In this document: positions 26,765-35,826 of the stretch, one piece after another
Position numbering within the stretch: the stretch's first letter is position 1
How the letters are laid out: each line of letters begins with the position of its first letter
DNA from: Leptolinea sp. UBA5203
GTDB lineage: Bacteria > Chloroflexota > Anaerolineae > Anaerolineales > Anaerolineaceae
DNA length: 64,000 bases
Direction: 5' to 3'
Assembly: GCA_002412765.1 (NCBI GenBank)
Contig: DHVR01000005.1
Coordinates: forward strand, 1-64,000
Position numbers and translations under genes: made by a program
Notes under the pieces: model-generated
The model's database searches: none
Told to the model about the DNA's origin: nothing
Seen by the model: the letters and a program-made list of their open reading frames with translations, nothing else

Positions 26765-28078
26765 TTAAATATGTACAATGTCATCGATTCTTAATAGAAT
26801 TAATTGACCAAGTCTCTCTGGAGAAAACTGACTGGTCATTGTTTTTTTTGCATTTTTTCCAATAACCCTATTATACGCTTTTTCTTTTGTTAATCGTTTC
26901 ATATACTCTGCAGCTTGCTCAAGGTTTGGATCTGCCCATTGTTGATTCGCATCATAAACCGAATCATTTGGACCAACCTTTATGAGCTCATAATCCACAC
27001 CGCAACAATTATCTTCGGTCATGAAATCAACATTTCCTGACCAACGTGTCATGATGACTGGTTTACCCAGGTACATTGATTCGGCAGCGATTAAGCCAAA
27101 CCCCTCTGCTCGATGTAAGGAAATATATGTATCCATCAAGGATATAAGGGAATTGAATTTATGTCTACTATAAGTATCTTCCAAGAAATAGCAATTAGGA
27201 TAGTCTCTGGTTGCTTCTTTTAATTTTGCCACCGCCGAAAAATTCTCAATTGCATTATTGATCTTAATCACAAGCCCCACAGAAGTATTGGTATTCTCAA
27301 ACGCCATTTTGAAGGCATCAATCGCACCTTGGGGATTCTTTCTCTGTTGTGAGCTTAAAACATCGTAAGCACATAGGAAAAGGTATGGCTCTTCTGGCAA
27401 TCCAAAGTCAGCTCGTTTTAAATCCGGTTGGGTTTGAACCTGAATACAGGGGGGAATGATGATTACTGGAATTTGTGAATTTTTCTCTATGCTTTCTTTT
27501 ACAAATTGCGATGCAACCCAAATCTCGTCAACCAAATTAAAATATTTATTCCACTCGTTGGGAAATTCAGGCATTTCCCAGTACCAAACACCAATATTGT
27601 AATGTGATGATAATTGTGCTGGGGAAAAAACATTCCAGAGAGAAGATAGTTGGGGAGGATTAATATGGAATAGATTGAACCGGTATTTAAAAGTAGGTGG
27701 TTCTGCTTGGATGTAAGCTTGAGATACTTTTTGATTATTGGGGATATTTTCTTCAAAATCAATTAACTCACATGGGAGATTGGTAGTTGTTAGTGCAGTA
27801 TGAGAAGATCTTGCAGCTTCACCTAAACCGGTTGAGGCCTGAAGGTAACCAATTAAGTTGATCCCTTTTTCAAGAGTATTAGGTTGAAAGGAATATTTAG
27901 CGTGTTTTCTGTAATTATTCCATTCCGCTAAATTTATTTCTTCAACTTGATGGTTAAGTTCAGACTTTGGTAAATATTTCTTGATGACAAGCCACATTTT
28001 TATGGGTAACAATTTCTTAATAATCTTTTTGATAAAAAAATAAGTTCTATATCTGGCTTTAATTGGCAATTGCAACAT
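26765..28078 (-). CDS. GT4 family glycosyltransferase, 437 aa
   Basis: After a basic N-terminal stretch the GT-B fold starts near LIGYLQASTGLGEAARSSHT, characteristic of glycosyltransferases acting in surface polysaccharide clusters. The donor-site region contains HRAEGFGLIAAESMYLGKPV and TRWSGNVDFM, with the conserved EGFG...E motif. The length is slightly above the GT4 norm because of the N-terminal 70 residues. It lies between the ABC ATPase gene and the FkbM gene in the same direction. Donor sugar unknown; GDP-mannose or a derivative is plausible given gmd in the operon. Confidence 0.87.
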   Translation of the reverse strand: MLQLPIKARYRTYFFIKKIIKKLLPIKMWLVIKKYLPKSELNHQVEEINLAEWNNYRKHAKYSFQPNTLEKGINLIGYLQASTGLGEAARSSHTALTTTNLPCELIDFEENIPNNQKVSQAYIQAEPPTFKYRFNLFHINPPQLSSLWNVFSPAQLSSHYNIGVWYWEMPEFPNEWNKYFNLVDEIWVASQFVKESIEKNSQIPVIIIPPCIQVQTQPDLKRADFGLPEEPYLFLCAYDVLSSQQRKNPQGAIDAFKMAFENTNTSVGLVIKINNAIENFSAVAKLKEATRDYPNCYFLEDTYSRHKFNSLISLMDTYISLHRAEGFGLIAAESMYLGKPVIMTRWSGNVDFMTEDNCCGVDYELIKVGPNDSVYDANQQWADPNLEQAAEYMKRLTKEKAYNRVIGKNAKKTMTSQFSPERLGQLILLRIDDIVHI

Positions 28079-28134
28079 TACTCTCCAAGCGAATAAAATT
28101 AAGACTCAAAAATGTAATAGGTCAAGCTATCAAT

Positions 28135-28917
28135 TTATTCCAAGTTAATTGATTTTTGATATAAACCCAAGACTTGGGAAGTTGGACCGTCTGAAAGAAT
28201 TTTCCCATGATCTAAATAAATTACGCGATTACAGATTTCCTCGATTGCTGCATCACTATGTGATACAAAAATTATCGTCGCCCCGCTATGTAACAATTCT
28301 TTCATCTTTTCCATTGATTTTTGCCGAAAGCTTGCGTCACCAACTGCAAGTACTTCATCTAGTAGTAGAAGTTCTGGGGTCAGGTGAACAGCAACCGAAA
28401 AAGCTAACCGCAAATACATTCCACTGGAATAGTACTTGACGGGAGTATCAATAAATTGTTCAATTTCAGAAAAAGCCACAATTTCATCAAATTGATTTTT
28501 AATTTCTTTTTGTTTCATCCCCAAAAAACTTCCGTTCAAATATATATTATCTCTACCAGAAAGCTCAGCATTAAATCCAGTTCCTATCTCAAGTAAAGAA
28601 TTTACTTTTTCAAATAGTGTTAATTGGCCTCGTGTGGGACGGGTAATTCGGGAAAGAATCTTTAAAAGAGTACTTTTACCTGCTCCATTTCTTCCGATAA
28701 TTCCAACTGACTCCCCATGTTCAATCTCAAAAGAAATATTTTGTAATGCCCAAAATGGTTCATTTATATTATGTGAACTAATACCCTTAATATTATTGAT
28801 CATCCGTTTTAAGGGACTGTTCAATATTTCTTTTAATGAACTGGCTTGAGCATCAAAATGATGCCGTATTTGATATTCTTTCCATATGTTTTCTGCTTTA
28901 ATTGCCATTTGAGACAT
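28135..28917 (-). CDS. Polysaccharide ABC exporter ATP-binding subunit (Wzt-like, no C-terminal binding domain), 260 aa
   Basis: Walker A is GRNGAGKST (about 75-83), the signature is YYSSGMYLRLAFSVAVH, and Walker B is LLLLDEVLAVGDASF, typical of the Wzt/KpsT/TagH family; a switch histidine is in IFVSHSDAAIEEICN. The chain stops after the nucleotide-binding domain, so the C-terminal carbohydrate-recognition domain of long Wzt proteins is absent. A single base separates it from the permease gene. The pair exports a lipid-linked polysaccharide across the cytoplasmic membrane. Confidence 0.93.
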   Translation of the reverse strand: MSQMAIKAENIWKEYQIRHHFDAQASSLKEILNSPLKRMINNIKGISSHNINEPFWALQNISFEIEHGESVGIIGRNGAGKSTLLKILSRITRPTRGQLTLFEKVNSLLEIGTGFNAELSGRDNIYLNGSFLGMKQKEIKNQFDEIVAFSEIEQFIDTPVKYYSSGMYLRLAFSVAVHLTPELLLLDEVLAVGDASFRQKSMEKMKELLHSGATIIFVSHSDAAIEEICNRVIYLDHGKILSDGPTSQVLGLYQKSINLE

Positions 28918-28918
28918 A

Positions 28919-29740
28919 TTACATCACATCCGCTATACGATTTTCCATTGAACGGAAAGATATCAAGCCTGTAAATAGGCAAATTACAGCCACAAGAATA
29001 GACACTAAGAAATATCTTAAAGATGGAAGAGTATTGTTATTTAAGAACACCCAACGGTAAGCGTCAATTAATCCTGTCAATGGATTGAGATAAAACAAAA
29101 TTCGGTATTTTTCTGGTGCAATAGAAACTGGATATATAATCGGACTTATAAACATCCAAATTTGAAGAATAAATCCAAGCAGGTTTTTAGTATCACGGAA
29201 CACAACCATCAGTGCCCCGAAATGTAATCCAATTCCGAGAGAAAAAAACAGGGTTAATATAACCAGGAAAGGAAGGAACAAGAAACGTGATGTAATTGGG
29301 TAATGGTTTGCTAGTAGAAAAACCAATAAAACAGAAAATGAAATTAAGAAGTCAATTACAGCACCAATCATTGTTGAAAGGGGCAATGCAAGTCTGGGAA
29401 AATATGCTTTCGTTATTAATCCAATATTTCCAAGTAAGCTAAATGCACTTGAATTTACAATCTGAAGAAATAACTGCCAGACGACATAGCCAGACAGGTA
29501 AAAAACAGGATAGGGGACCCCATCGGTTGGTACTCGAACAAGTATACCTAGAATTACAAAAAAAATTAACATTTGAATCAAAGGTTGTAAGATAATCCAC
29601 AGGATACCGATGAAGGTCTGTTGGAATCTCACTTTTAAATCACGTTTAACAAGAAAAAAAAGGAGGTCTTTAAATTCCCAAACTTCTTTAAAATCTGGCA
29701 ATTCAAGATTATTTGGTGGTGTAACAATTATTGGATCCAT
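28919..29740 (-). CDS. Polysaccharide ABC exporter permease (Wzm-like), 273 aa
   Basis: ABC-2 type membrane protein of the polysaccharide export class. After a cytoplasmic N-terminus with FKEVWEFKDLLFFLVKRDLK come six hydrophobic helices. Family motifs are KVRFQQTFIGILWIILQPL (about 36-54) and the SPIIYPVSIAPEKYR / NPLTGLIDAYRWVFL segment near residue 200-235. The length and organisation are those of Wzm/TagG proteins. It follows the gmd gene by 24 bases and precedes the ATPase by one. Confidence 0.93.
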   Translation of the reverse strand: MDPIIVTPPNNLELPDFKEVWEFKDLLFFLVKRDLKVRFQQTFIGILWIILQPLIQMLIFFVILGILVRVPTDGVPYPVFYLSGYVVWQLFLQIVNSSAFSLLGNIGLITKAYFPRLALPLSTMIGAVIDFLISFSVLLVFLLANHYPITSRFLFLPFLVILTLFFSLGIGLHFGALMVVFRDTKNLLGFILQIWMFISPIIYPVSIAPEKYRILFYLNPLTGLIDAYRWVFLNNNTLPSLRYFLVSILVAVICLFTGLISFRSMENRIADVM

Positions 29741-29764
29741 AGTATCTATTGTTATCTTGTAAAT

Positions 29765-30754
29765 TTAACAGCTAATATCTGATTTTTTCAGTTTACCAAT
29801 ATGGTAATCTACCATTTCTTTTATCATATCTGACAAAGATTTTTCCGACTTCCAATTTAATACTTCATGAGCTTTGGATGCATCTCCAACAAGGGGTACA
29901 TCTTCTGCTTGTCTATATAAGGTTGGATCCTGCTTGACATAATCCAGATAATTTAATCCCAAATATGAAAAAGCCAAATTACAAAATTCGTCCACTGAGG
30001 TAAGTTGACCAGTTGCAACGACAAAGTCATCTGGTTTGTCTTGTTGCAGCATTAACCACATTGCTTTTACATAATCAGGTGCATAACCCCAATCTCGTTT
30101 TGCCTCTAAATTCCCAAGAAAAAGTTCATTAGTCAGGCCTAACTTAATCTTCACCGCTCCAAGTATTATTTTACTGGTTACAAATTCAGTACCCCTCCGG
30201 ATTGATTCATGATTGTACAAAATTCCATTACATGCAAACATATTATAGTTATCCCTATAATTGCATGTCAGATGGTATCCTGTGACCTTTGTTATTCCAT
30301 ACGCAGAACGGGGATGGAACGCAGTCTTTTCATTTTGTGGGGAGTGCTCTGCTTTTCCAAACATTTCAGAGGATCCCGCAAAGTAAAACTTACACTTGGG
30401 GGCAGCTTCTTTTAATACCGAGAGGATATAATGGGTTCCGTTCACATTGGAATTAAAGATCGAGAATTCATCTTCAATCGAATAGGATACATAAGATGTA
30501 GCAGCCAGATGGTAACACTCATCAGGCCGTACTTGTTTTACAATATTTAACATGGATGGATAGGATTCGATCGAGGCTGGGTGGAGGGTAATTTGGTTGA
30601 TGATGCCAGCCAAGCGCCACAAACTTTGAGTTGGATTTTCCAGCTCACTTCGCATTACAATCCCGTGAACTTCATATCCCTTGGATAATAATAATTCAGC
30701 AAGATAGGATCCATCTTGCCCTGATATTCCAGTGATTAATGCCTTTTCTGTCAT
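29765..30754 (-). CDS. gmd: GDP-mannose 4,6-dehydratase, 329 aa
   Basis: The ATG at 30754 is chosen over an upstream in-frame start because it gives the canonical beginning MTEKALITGISGQDGSYLAE and has GGGGAAAA upstream. An extended SDR enzyme: the NAD(P) glycine motif GISGQDG, the LAATSYVSYS loop, the active-site AGSSEMFG, and YGITKVTGY (Tyr-x-x-x-Lys). RRGTEFVTSKI and GNLEAKRDWGYAPDYVKAMW are diagnostic of GDP-mannose 4,6-dehydratase. The product GDP-4-keto-6-deoxymannose is the precursor of GDP-rhamnose, fucose or perosamine. No second-step enzyme (rmd, fcl, per) lies in the window, so the final sugar is unknown. Confidence 0.93.
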   Translation of the reverse strand: MTEKALITGISGQDGSYLAELLLSKGYEVHGIVMRSELENPTQSLWRLAGIINQITLHPASIESYPSMLNIVKQVRPDECYHLAATSYVSYSIEDEFSIFNSNVNGTHYILSVLKEAAPKCKFYFAGSSEMFGKAEHSPQNEKTAFHPRSAYGITKVTGYHLTCNYRDNYNMFACNGILYNHESIRRGTEFVTSKIILGAVKIKLGLTNELFLGNLEAKRDWGYAPDYVKAMWLMLQQDKPDDFVVATGQLTSVDEFCNLAFSYLGLNYLDYVKQDPTLYRQAEDVPLVGDASKAHEVLNWKSEKSLSDMIKEMVDYHIGKLKKSDISC

Positions 30755-30825
30755 AGAATTTTCCCCAGACCCGATTTTTTTCCGCCCCATTTGACATTGT
30801 GAAAAATTAATAAGTACTCCAATAT

Positions 30826-31917
30826 TCAATCTATCATTGAAGTAATCTTATCCCAAATTTGAATTGTTGTATATTCCCAATTAAATTTTTGTGCTTGCTT
30901 GATTCCTGCACATTTCATCTTATTCATTAGGTCTGCATTCGACAGTACTGCCTGGATAATTTTTTTAATATCATCCGGATTATTTGGATCACAATAAACT
31001 GCGACATCTCCGCAAACTTCCCTAAGTGCGGGAATATCTGACGCAATCACCGGACAACCACAGGCCATTGCTTCGAGGGGTGGCAATCCAAATCCCTCGT
31101 AAAATGAAGCGTAAATGAAGCATGCCGCATGTTCATAGAGCGCCCGCAATTCCTGATCATTGACATAACCCAAATTTACATAAGTTGGATCAGGGGAGGC
31201 ATCCATATTCTTAAAAACCTTTGAAAAGGTTCCCCCGGCAACAATGAGATCAAAATCTTTTTTTTCAATACTGTTCGTCGCAAGCATAACACCCTTATAA
31301 TTTTTATGTGCACTCTGGCTTCCAACAGTAAATAAGTATGGACGCTGACTGAGATTGTATTTTTTTAGAATTCGTTCATCCGCTGCAATTTCCAGGATAT
31401 GTTCATGCCCAAGCGGAACAACTACTATTTTCTCTGTTGGTATACTACAGTACTTCATCAATTCTTTCTTTGAGAAATCTGAATCGGTGAAAATAATACG
31501 AGCAATCTCCCCCATTGTTTTTAGGATGAATCGGTATTTTAAGAGGAACATCGGGGTATATGTCTTTGGATAGCCAAACACCGATGCATCATGAATGGTT
31601 AATAGTTGCCTGTCTCCACCAAATATCGGCGCAATGTTACATGGACTAAAAAGGATTTTTTTTCTTGCAAAAAGGGGGAGGGAAATTTGTTCCCACAAAT
31701 TGTTTTGTAAATAACCAATACACTTCACCTTGATTCGTTGATACTTTGGAATGTCCCGGGTATTGGGTGGAACTGCTAGTATAATCGAATATTGGTCTGA
31801 ATCAATTTGACCATCAATCAACAACTGGTCCAAGTGCCGCATCAATTCATGGGCGTATCTTTGAACTCCAGTAATTTCTTGGGTTAAAAAGCGACCATTG
31901 ATTATGACTTCATTCAT
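30826..31917 (-). CDS. GT4 family glycosyltransferase (mannosyltransferase-like), 363 aa
   Basis: Compact GT-B enzyme beginning with the typical INGRFLTQEITGVQRYAHEL. The hinge region LFTVGSQSAHKNYKGVMLA is followed by the donor-site motif ASFYEGFGLPPLEAMACGCP and SDIPALREVCGDVAVYCDP. These signatures match the subgroup of GDP-mannose or dTDP-rhamnose dependent transferases such as WbdA-like and RfaG-like proteins. It is the second gene of the long minus-strand run and ends 71 bases before the chosen gmd start. Linkage and acceptor cannot be read from the sequence. Confidence 0.88.
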   Translation of the reverse strand: MNEVIINGRFLTQEITGVQRYAHELMRHLDQLLIDGQIDSDQYSIILAVPPNTRDIPKYQRIKVKCIGYLQNNLWEQISLPLFARKKILFSPCNIAPIFGGDRQLLTIHDASVFGYPKTYTPMFLLKYRFILKTMGEIARIIFTDSDFSKKELMKYCSIPTEKIVVVPLGHEHILEIAADERILKKYNLSQRPYLFTVGSQSAHKNYKGVMLATNSIEKKDFDLIVAGGTFSKVFKNMDASPDPTYVNLGYVNDQELRALYEHAACFIYASFYEGFGLPPLEAMACGCPVIASDIPALREVCGDVAVYCDPNNPDDIKKIIQAVLSNADLMNKMKCAGIKQAQKFNWEYTTIQIWDKITSMID

Positions 31918-31962
31918 TAATAAATGTTTCCTTCAAGAAAGTTCTTACCATTGAGGTGTTTC

Positions 31963-33039
31963 CTAACTATCTACAAAGGCTCGGATTTTTTCAATGAACT
32001 TAGCACCATCGAATTTTTTTGCCCATTCCCGAATGTGTACTGGATCAAAAATCCGTGTTTCAAAGGTGCGAATACAATCTATCAACGAATTTACATTTTG
32101 ATCGGGAAAGAACAGCCCCGTTTCATTCTCTAGGATAGTCTCTAAAGCTCCGCCATTTCCATAGGCCAAAACCGGAACGCCGCTGGCTTGTGCTTCCAGG
32201 GGAACGATTCCATAATCTTCATAACTAGGAAAGAGTAAGGCTTTTGCATTTTTATATAGGTCGCGTAATTGTGTATCATCAACACGACCAACAAATTTCA
32301 CCGTTTCTCCAGCTATTCTTTCAAGTGCTTCCCGTTCGGGGCCATCTCCTGCGACAATTAATGGCCTGTGGAGTCTGTTACATGCTTCGATTGCGATGTC
32401 AATTCTTTTATGGGAGACTAATCTCGAGACTGTCAGGTAATACTGGCCTTTGGAATCCGATAAGGAGAAATCGGCCACTGACACCGGTGGATTTATCACA
32501 GTTGGTTTGATCTCATAGATCTTTTCAATTTGATGTGCAATATTTTGACAGGAAGTCGCAATCTTATCAATTTTTTGCGTATTCTTGATGTCCCATTTCC
32601 GAAAAAGTGGAACTAAATTTTTTATGAAGGGTGCAGTAAACCCTGGTGTGGGTAAACTCTGCGGAGTATATGATTTGGGTCTCCATAATAAGCGAAATGG
32701 CGCATATAGATATCCGAAATGTTTGGTACTGCCAGCTGTTTTGATGAACTTTGCAAGATAGGTTGATGAGGAAAGCACGACGTCGAAGTCTGAAAAATCC
32801 ACATGTTGAATTTTCCAAAGCCATAAGGGGTATAATAATTTAAATTGCCGCTCTGTTTGAATGGAAGCACCAAATTGCAGGGGAATTACATTCAATTTTT
32901 TATACTCAGGAAATGTAGCGTCCGCTAGATAAATGGATGTGAAAATCGGGGCATCTGGAAATGCTTTGGTTAACCATAAGACAAATCTTTCTGCACCCCC
33001 TGGGACGCATAATGCATCATGTACAATAGCTAATTTCAA
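31963..33039 (-). CDS. GT4 family glycosyltransferase (WbaZ-like), 358 aa; first gene of the glycan operon
   Basis: Starts at TTG 33039 behind GAGGGA, which aligns with the conserved N-terminus LAIVHDALCVPGGAERFVLW. The HVDFSDFDVVLSSSTYLAKF and HFGYLYAPFRLLW segments are typical of the WbaZ/WbyL type of GDP-mannose-dependent alpha-mannosyltransferases. The donor site has PSYEDYGIVPLEAQASGVPV in place of EGFG, which is also usual for that subgroup. A strong -10 box lies about 50 bases upstream. Donor specificity is inferred from subgroup similarity and gmd in the operon. Confidence 0.88.
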   Translation of the reverse strand: MKLAIVHDALCVPGGAERFVLWLTKAFPDAPIFTSIYLADATFPEYKKLNVIPLQFGASIQTERQFKLLYPLWLWKIQHVDFSDFDVVLSSSTYLAKFIKTAGSTKHFGYLYAPFRLLWRPKSYTPQSLPTPGFTAPFIKNLVPLFRKWDIKNTQKIDKIATSCQNIAHQIEKIYEIKPTVINPPVSVADFSLSDSKGQYYLTVSRLVSHKRIDIAIEACNRLHRPLIVAGDGPEREALERIAGETVKFVGRVDDTQLRDLYKNAKALLFPSYEDYGIVPLEAQASGVPVLAYGNGGALETILENETGLFFPDQNVNSLIDCIRTFETRIFDPVHIREWAKKFDGAKFIEKIRAFVDS

Positions 33040-33093
33040 ATTAATTCCCTCAAGATTTTATGCGAAAATCAACTCGTTGCTTTTATACCTGTG

Positions 33094-33099
33094 ATTATA
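33094..33099 (-). promoter_or_regulatory. -10 box of the glycan operon promoter
   Basis: A perfect TATAAT on the minus strand about 55 bases upstream of the TTG start of the first glycosyltransferase. No good -35 hexamer is seen at 16-18 bases, so it may need an activator; the divergent response regulator gene is the obvious neighbour. Prediction only. Confidence 0.45.
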
Positions 33100-33289
33100 A
33101 CGCATCCAAGAGTGAAAGTAACATCACATGGCTGATTTAAAGTGAACCATCTCAAAACCCAAATCAAGTTATCATTATTTGAAGCCAGATCCCTTGTTTT
33201 GGTTGGGTGAAATAATTATTGGACTTATGCTGGCAAATTTCTTTCTATAAGTCAAGTCAAGGTCAAAGAATTGACATCGGAAGCATGTA

Positions 33290-33295
33290 TAATTA
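33290..33295 (+). promoter_or_regulatory. -10 box directly upstream of the response regulator start codon
   Basis: TATAAT ends seven bases before the ATG at 33303, so a transcript started from it would begin essentially at the start codon. No Shine-Dalgarno sequence is present, which suggests a leaderless mRNA. Confidence 0.4.
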
Positions 33296-33302
33296 AACCA
33301 CT

Positions 33303-33977
33303 ATGATGGATCAATCTTCCTCTCGAATTCGTGTGTTATTAGCGGATGACCATGTAGTCGTTCGGGCTGGTATTCGTAAGTTCCTGGAACAAAGCTCAGA
33401 TATTCAGGTCATCGCTGAAGCCTCAAATGGTCAGGAGGCTTGTGAACTGTTAAAACAGGATATGACGGATGTCATTGTTCTGGATATTCAAATGCCGTTG
33501 ATGAGTGGAATTGAGGTAACTCGCTGGATTCGAGCAAAGCATATTGCCGTTGGAATCCTGATTTTAACCGCCTATGATGATGAGCCGTATGTTCAGGCAG
33601 TCCTTCAGGCAGGTGCCAATGGATATGTTTTAAAAACAGCCGAACCACAGGAGATTATCGATGGCGTACGGGATGTTTTTCATGGAAAATCCGTTTTGGA
33701 TGCCACCCTCACACAGAAGTTGATCGCCAAATTATCCGAACAACCGGAGACAAGGGTCATTGATCCACTTACAGACCGTGAATTGCAGATCGTGGCTCTG
33801 ACTGCAAAAGGCTACACTAATAAAGCCATTGGCGCTCAATTATCCATCAGCGATCGTACAGTTCAAAATCATCTAGCCAACGTTTTTCAAAAGTTGAATG
33901 CGGAAAGTCGCACAGAAGCAGTGATGCGGGCAGTTTCACTGGGGCTTATCTCGGTACACAGTGCTGAAATTAATTAA
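33303..33977 (+). CDS. NarL/FixJ family response regulator, 224 aa
   Basis: Receiver domain (about 8-125): IRVLLADDHVVVRAG with the acidic pair, phosphoacceptor Asp in DVIVLDIQMPLMSG (about 60), Thr in ILILTAYDDE, and Lys in GYVLKTAEPQE. A LuxR-type HTH occupies about 158-215: DPLTDRELQIVALTAKGYTN, KAIGAQLSISDRTVQNHLAN, VFQKLNAESRTEAVMRAV. It is complete and of standard length. The sensor kinase gene follows after 24 bases, so they form a two-component system. It is divergent from the glycan operon 263 bases away, but any regulatory link is conjecture. Confidence 0.95.
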   Translation: MMDQSSSRIRVLLADDHVVVRAGIRKFLEQSSDIQVIAEASNGQEACELLKQDMTDVIVLDIQMPLMSGIEVTRWIRAKHIAVGILILTAYDDEPYVQAVLQAGANGYVLKTAEPQEIIDGVRDVFHGKSVLDATLTQKLIAKLSEQPETRVIDPLTDRELQIVALTAKGYTNKAIGAQLSISDRTVQNHLANVFQKLNAESRTEAVMRAVSLGLISVHSAEIN

Positions 33978-34001
33978 TGACGTATTGCAAGTGCTCAAGG
34001 T

Positions 34002-35771
34002 TTGATTTCCGACTTTGGAAATAGGGAAGCATTGACAGAAAAACTATCATTACCGATAAAAAAAAATAAGTGGAGGGTTTTTTCCCTGCAATTGTTCTTT
34101 GTCATTATTCTTCCAATATCTGTGCTGCTTTTATTGGTGGTGTTCGGCAGCCAGGAACTGCATCATGAAGCCATGCGCAGTTTGGTGGGGGACCGGGACT
34201 TGAAAACTGTTCGGGCTGCGGCAGACTCTTTGCAACGCGAAGTTCTCCATCTGAACAATTCGATCCAGATATTATCGCGCAGCATCCATGGAAAATCCGA
34301 TCTCAATGCGTTGATTTTGGAGCCAGGAGAAATCTCCTCTACATTTGATGGCGGTATTGCATTATATTCTTCTGATGGTCAACTCATCCAATCCACTACT
34401 TCCCTGTTGGATTGGCAATCCATACCCCACCAGCTCCCTGAATTTTTCAAGATGGATCAAGGTGTAAATTCACAGTCAGAAACCTCTCCCCTGGTTTCGT
34501 CGGCTCTGTCCAACACAGCTTACGTTTTTACCCGGGCTGTAACCGACCAGAATGAACTTCTACTTGGGGCTTTTTCACCGGATCAGTTGATTGGAGAATC
34601 AATTGGCAGCCTGGTCAGCAGCGGACAAAGTACCGTTCTGGTGATCAGTTCAGCAAACCAGGTTGGAAAGGTCGATATTTTATATCATGGCGGGCCGGTT
34701 AAAGCAGATGAGAATCTGCCTTCCCATCCGGGAATTCAGGAAGTATTGAACGGCGAAAGCGGGATTGTTTATTTTCAAAGCAGTGAAGGCGAGCATGTGG
34801 TCGCTTTCAGTCCGATTTCGCGGACGGGTTGGGGATTGATTATCGAGGAAGCCTGGGAGGATATCGCCAGTCCTTCTTTGATTAGTACTCAATTTGCACC
34901 ACTGGTGATTGTGCCTGTTTTTTTGTTGGCTTTGTTGGTGATCTGGTTTGGGGCACGTAGGATTGTCAACCCCCTGCAAAAATTGGAGAAACAAGCAGCC
35001 AGATTAGCGCAAGGCGATTTTGAAGCCATACGGCGGCCTGTGGGCGGTATTGAGGACATTCGCAACCTGCAATTTGAGTTGATAGATATGGCGGAAAAAT
35101 TACAAACCGCACAACAAAACTTGCACGGGTACATTGGTGCCATTACCGCCGGAGTGGAAAATGAAAGGCTCAATCTGGCGCGTGAATTACATGATGATAC
35201 GATTCAGTTGCTCATTGCGCTCAATCAAAGAATACAATTGGTTCTGATGGATTCGCCGGCGGAACAGAAAAAAGGTTTAACAGAGCTACAATACCTTGTA
35301 AGGCAGGCGATGGAAAGTCTACGCCGCATGATCCGCGGTTTGCGCCCCATTTATCTGGAGGATTTGGGGTTGGTTGCTGCCTTAAAAATGCTGGTGCATG
35401 AAATGCAGGAGTCCTCCAATCTTCCGTTAAGCTTCTCTTTTACTGGATTGGAGGTTCGTCTGGATACCCAGAGCGAAATATCCATCTACCGTATGGTTCA
35501 AGAATCCCTTAACAATATTATTCATCATGCCGATGCAAAGCATGCCTGGGTAACGATTGAGTTTTCTGTAAGCAAAGTCATCGTTCAGATTGGAGATGAT
35601 GGAAAGGGATTTGTGATGCCGTCTAATCCATCCGAATTCCCAGCGCATGGTCATTTTGGTCTGGTGGGATTATATGAACGGGCTGACTTAATCCAAGCTG
35701 GGTTAAGCTTTGTCAGTAAACTAGGTGAAGGTACGACGATAACAATCCAGCTTCCCTATACTCATGTTTGA
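34002..35771 (+). CDS. NarX/DesK-type sensor histidine kinase, 589 aa
   Basis: An N-terminal membrane helix (about 28-48) is followed by an extracytoplasmic sensor region of about 245 residues that looks Cache-like. A second helix (about 297-318) precedes a HAMP linker (VNPLQKLEKQAARLAQGDFE). A HisKA_3 dimerisation/phosphotransfer helix has ERLNLARELHDDTIQLLIAL (His about 397). The HATPase domain has QESLNNIIHHADAKHAWV (N-box), IGDDGKGF and GHFGLVGLYERADLIQAG. Start is uncertain: TTG 34002 gives the longest form, and a TTG ten codons later follows AGGGA. It probably phosphorylates the upstream NarL-type regulator. Ligand unknown. Confidence 0.92.
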   Translation: MISDFGNREALTEKLSLPIKKNKWRVFSLQLFFVIILPISVLLLLVVFGSQELHHEAMRSLVGDRDLKTVRAAADSLQREVLHLNNSIQILSRSIHGKSDLNALILEPGEISSTFDGGIALYSSDGQLIQSTTSLLDWQSIPHQLPEFFKMDQGVNSQSETSPLVSSALSNTAYVFTRAVTDQNELLLGAFSPDQLIGESIGSLVSSGQSTVLVISSANQVGKVDILYHGGPVKADENLPSHPGIQEVLNGESGIVYFQSSEGEHVVAFSPISRTGWGLIIEEAWEDIASPSLISTQFAPLVIVPVFLLALLVIWFGARRIVNPLQKLEKQAARLAQGDFEAIRRPVGGIEDIRNLQFELIDMAEKLQTAQQNLHGYIGAITAGVENERLNLARELHDDTIQLLIALNQRIQLVLMDSPAEQKKGLTELQYLVRQAMESLRRMIRGLRPIYLEDLGLVAALKMLVHEMQESSNLPLSFSFTGLEVRLDTQSEISIYRMVQESLNNIIHHADAKHAWVTIEFSVSKVIVQIGDDGKGFVMPSNPSEFPAHGHFGLVGLYERADLIQAGLSFVSKLGEGTTITIQLPYTHV

Positions 35772-35826
35772 TTGGGTTCCGCTATATAAACTATTTATAA
35801 TGAACTCCTCAGGATGGTGCAGGGAT

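Noticed and set aside
33273..33295. TTGACA followed by TATAAT as a full sigma70 promoter for the response regulator
   Set aside because: The two hexamers are only 11 bases apart, too close for a normal -35/-10 pair; only the -10 box is kept.
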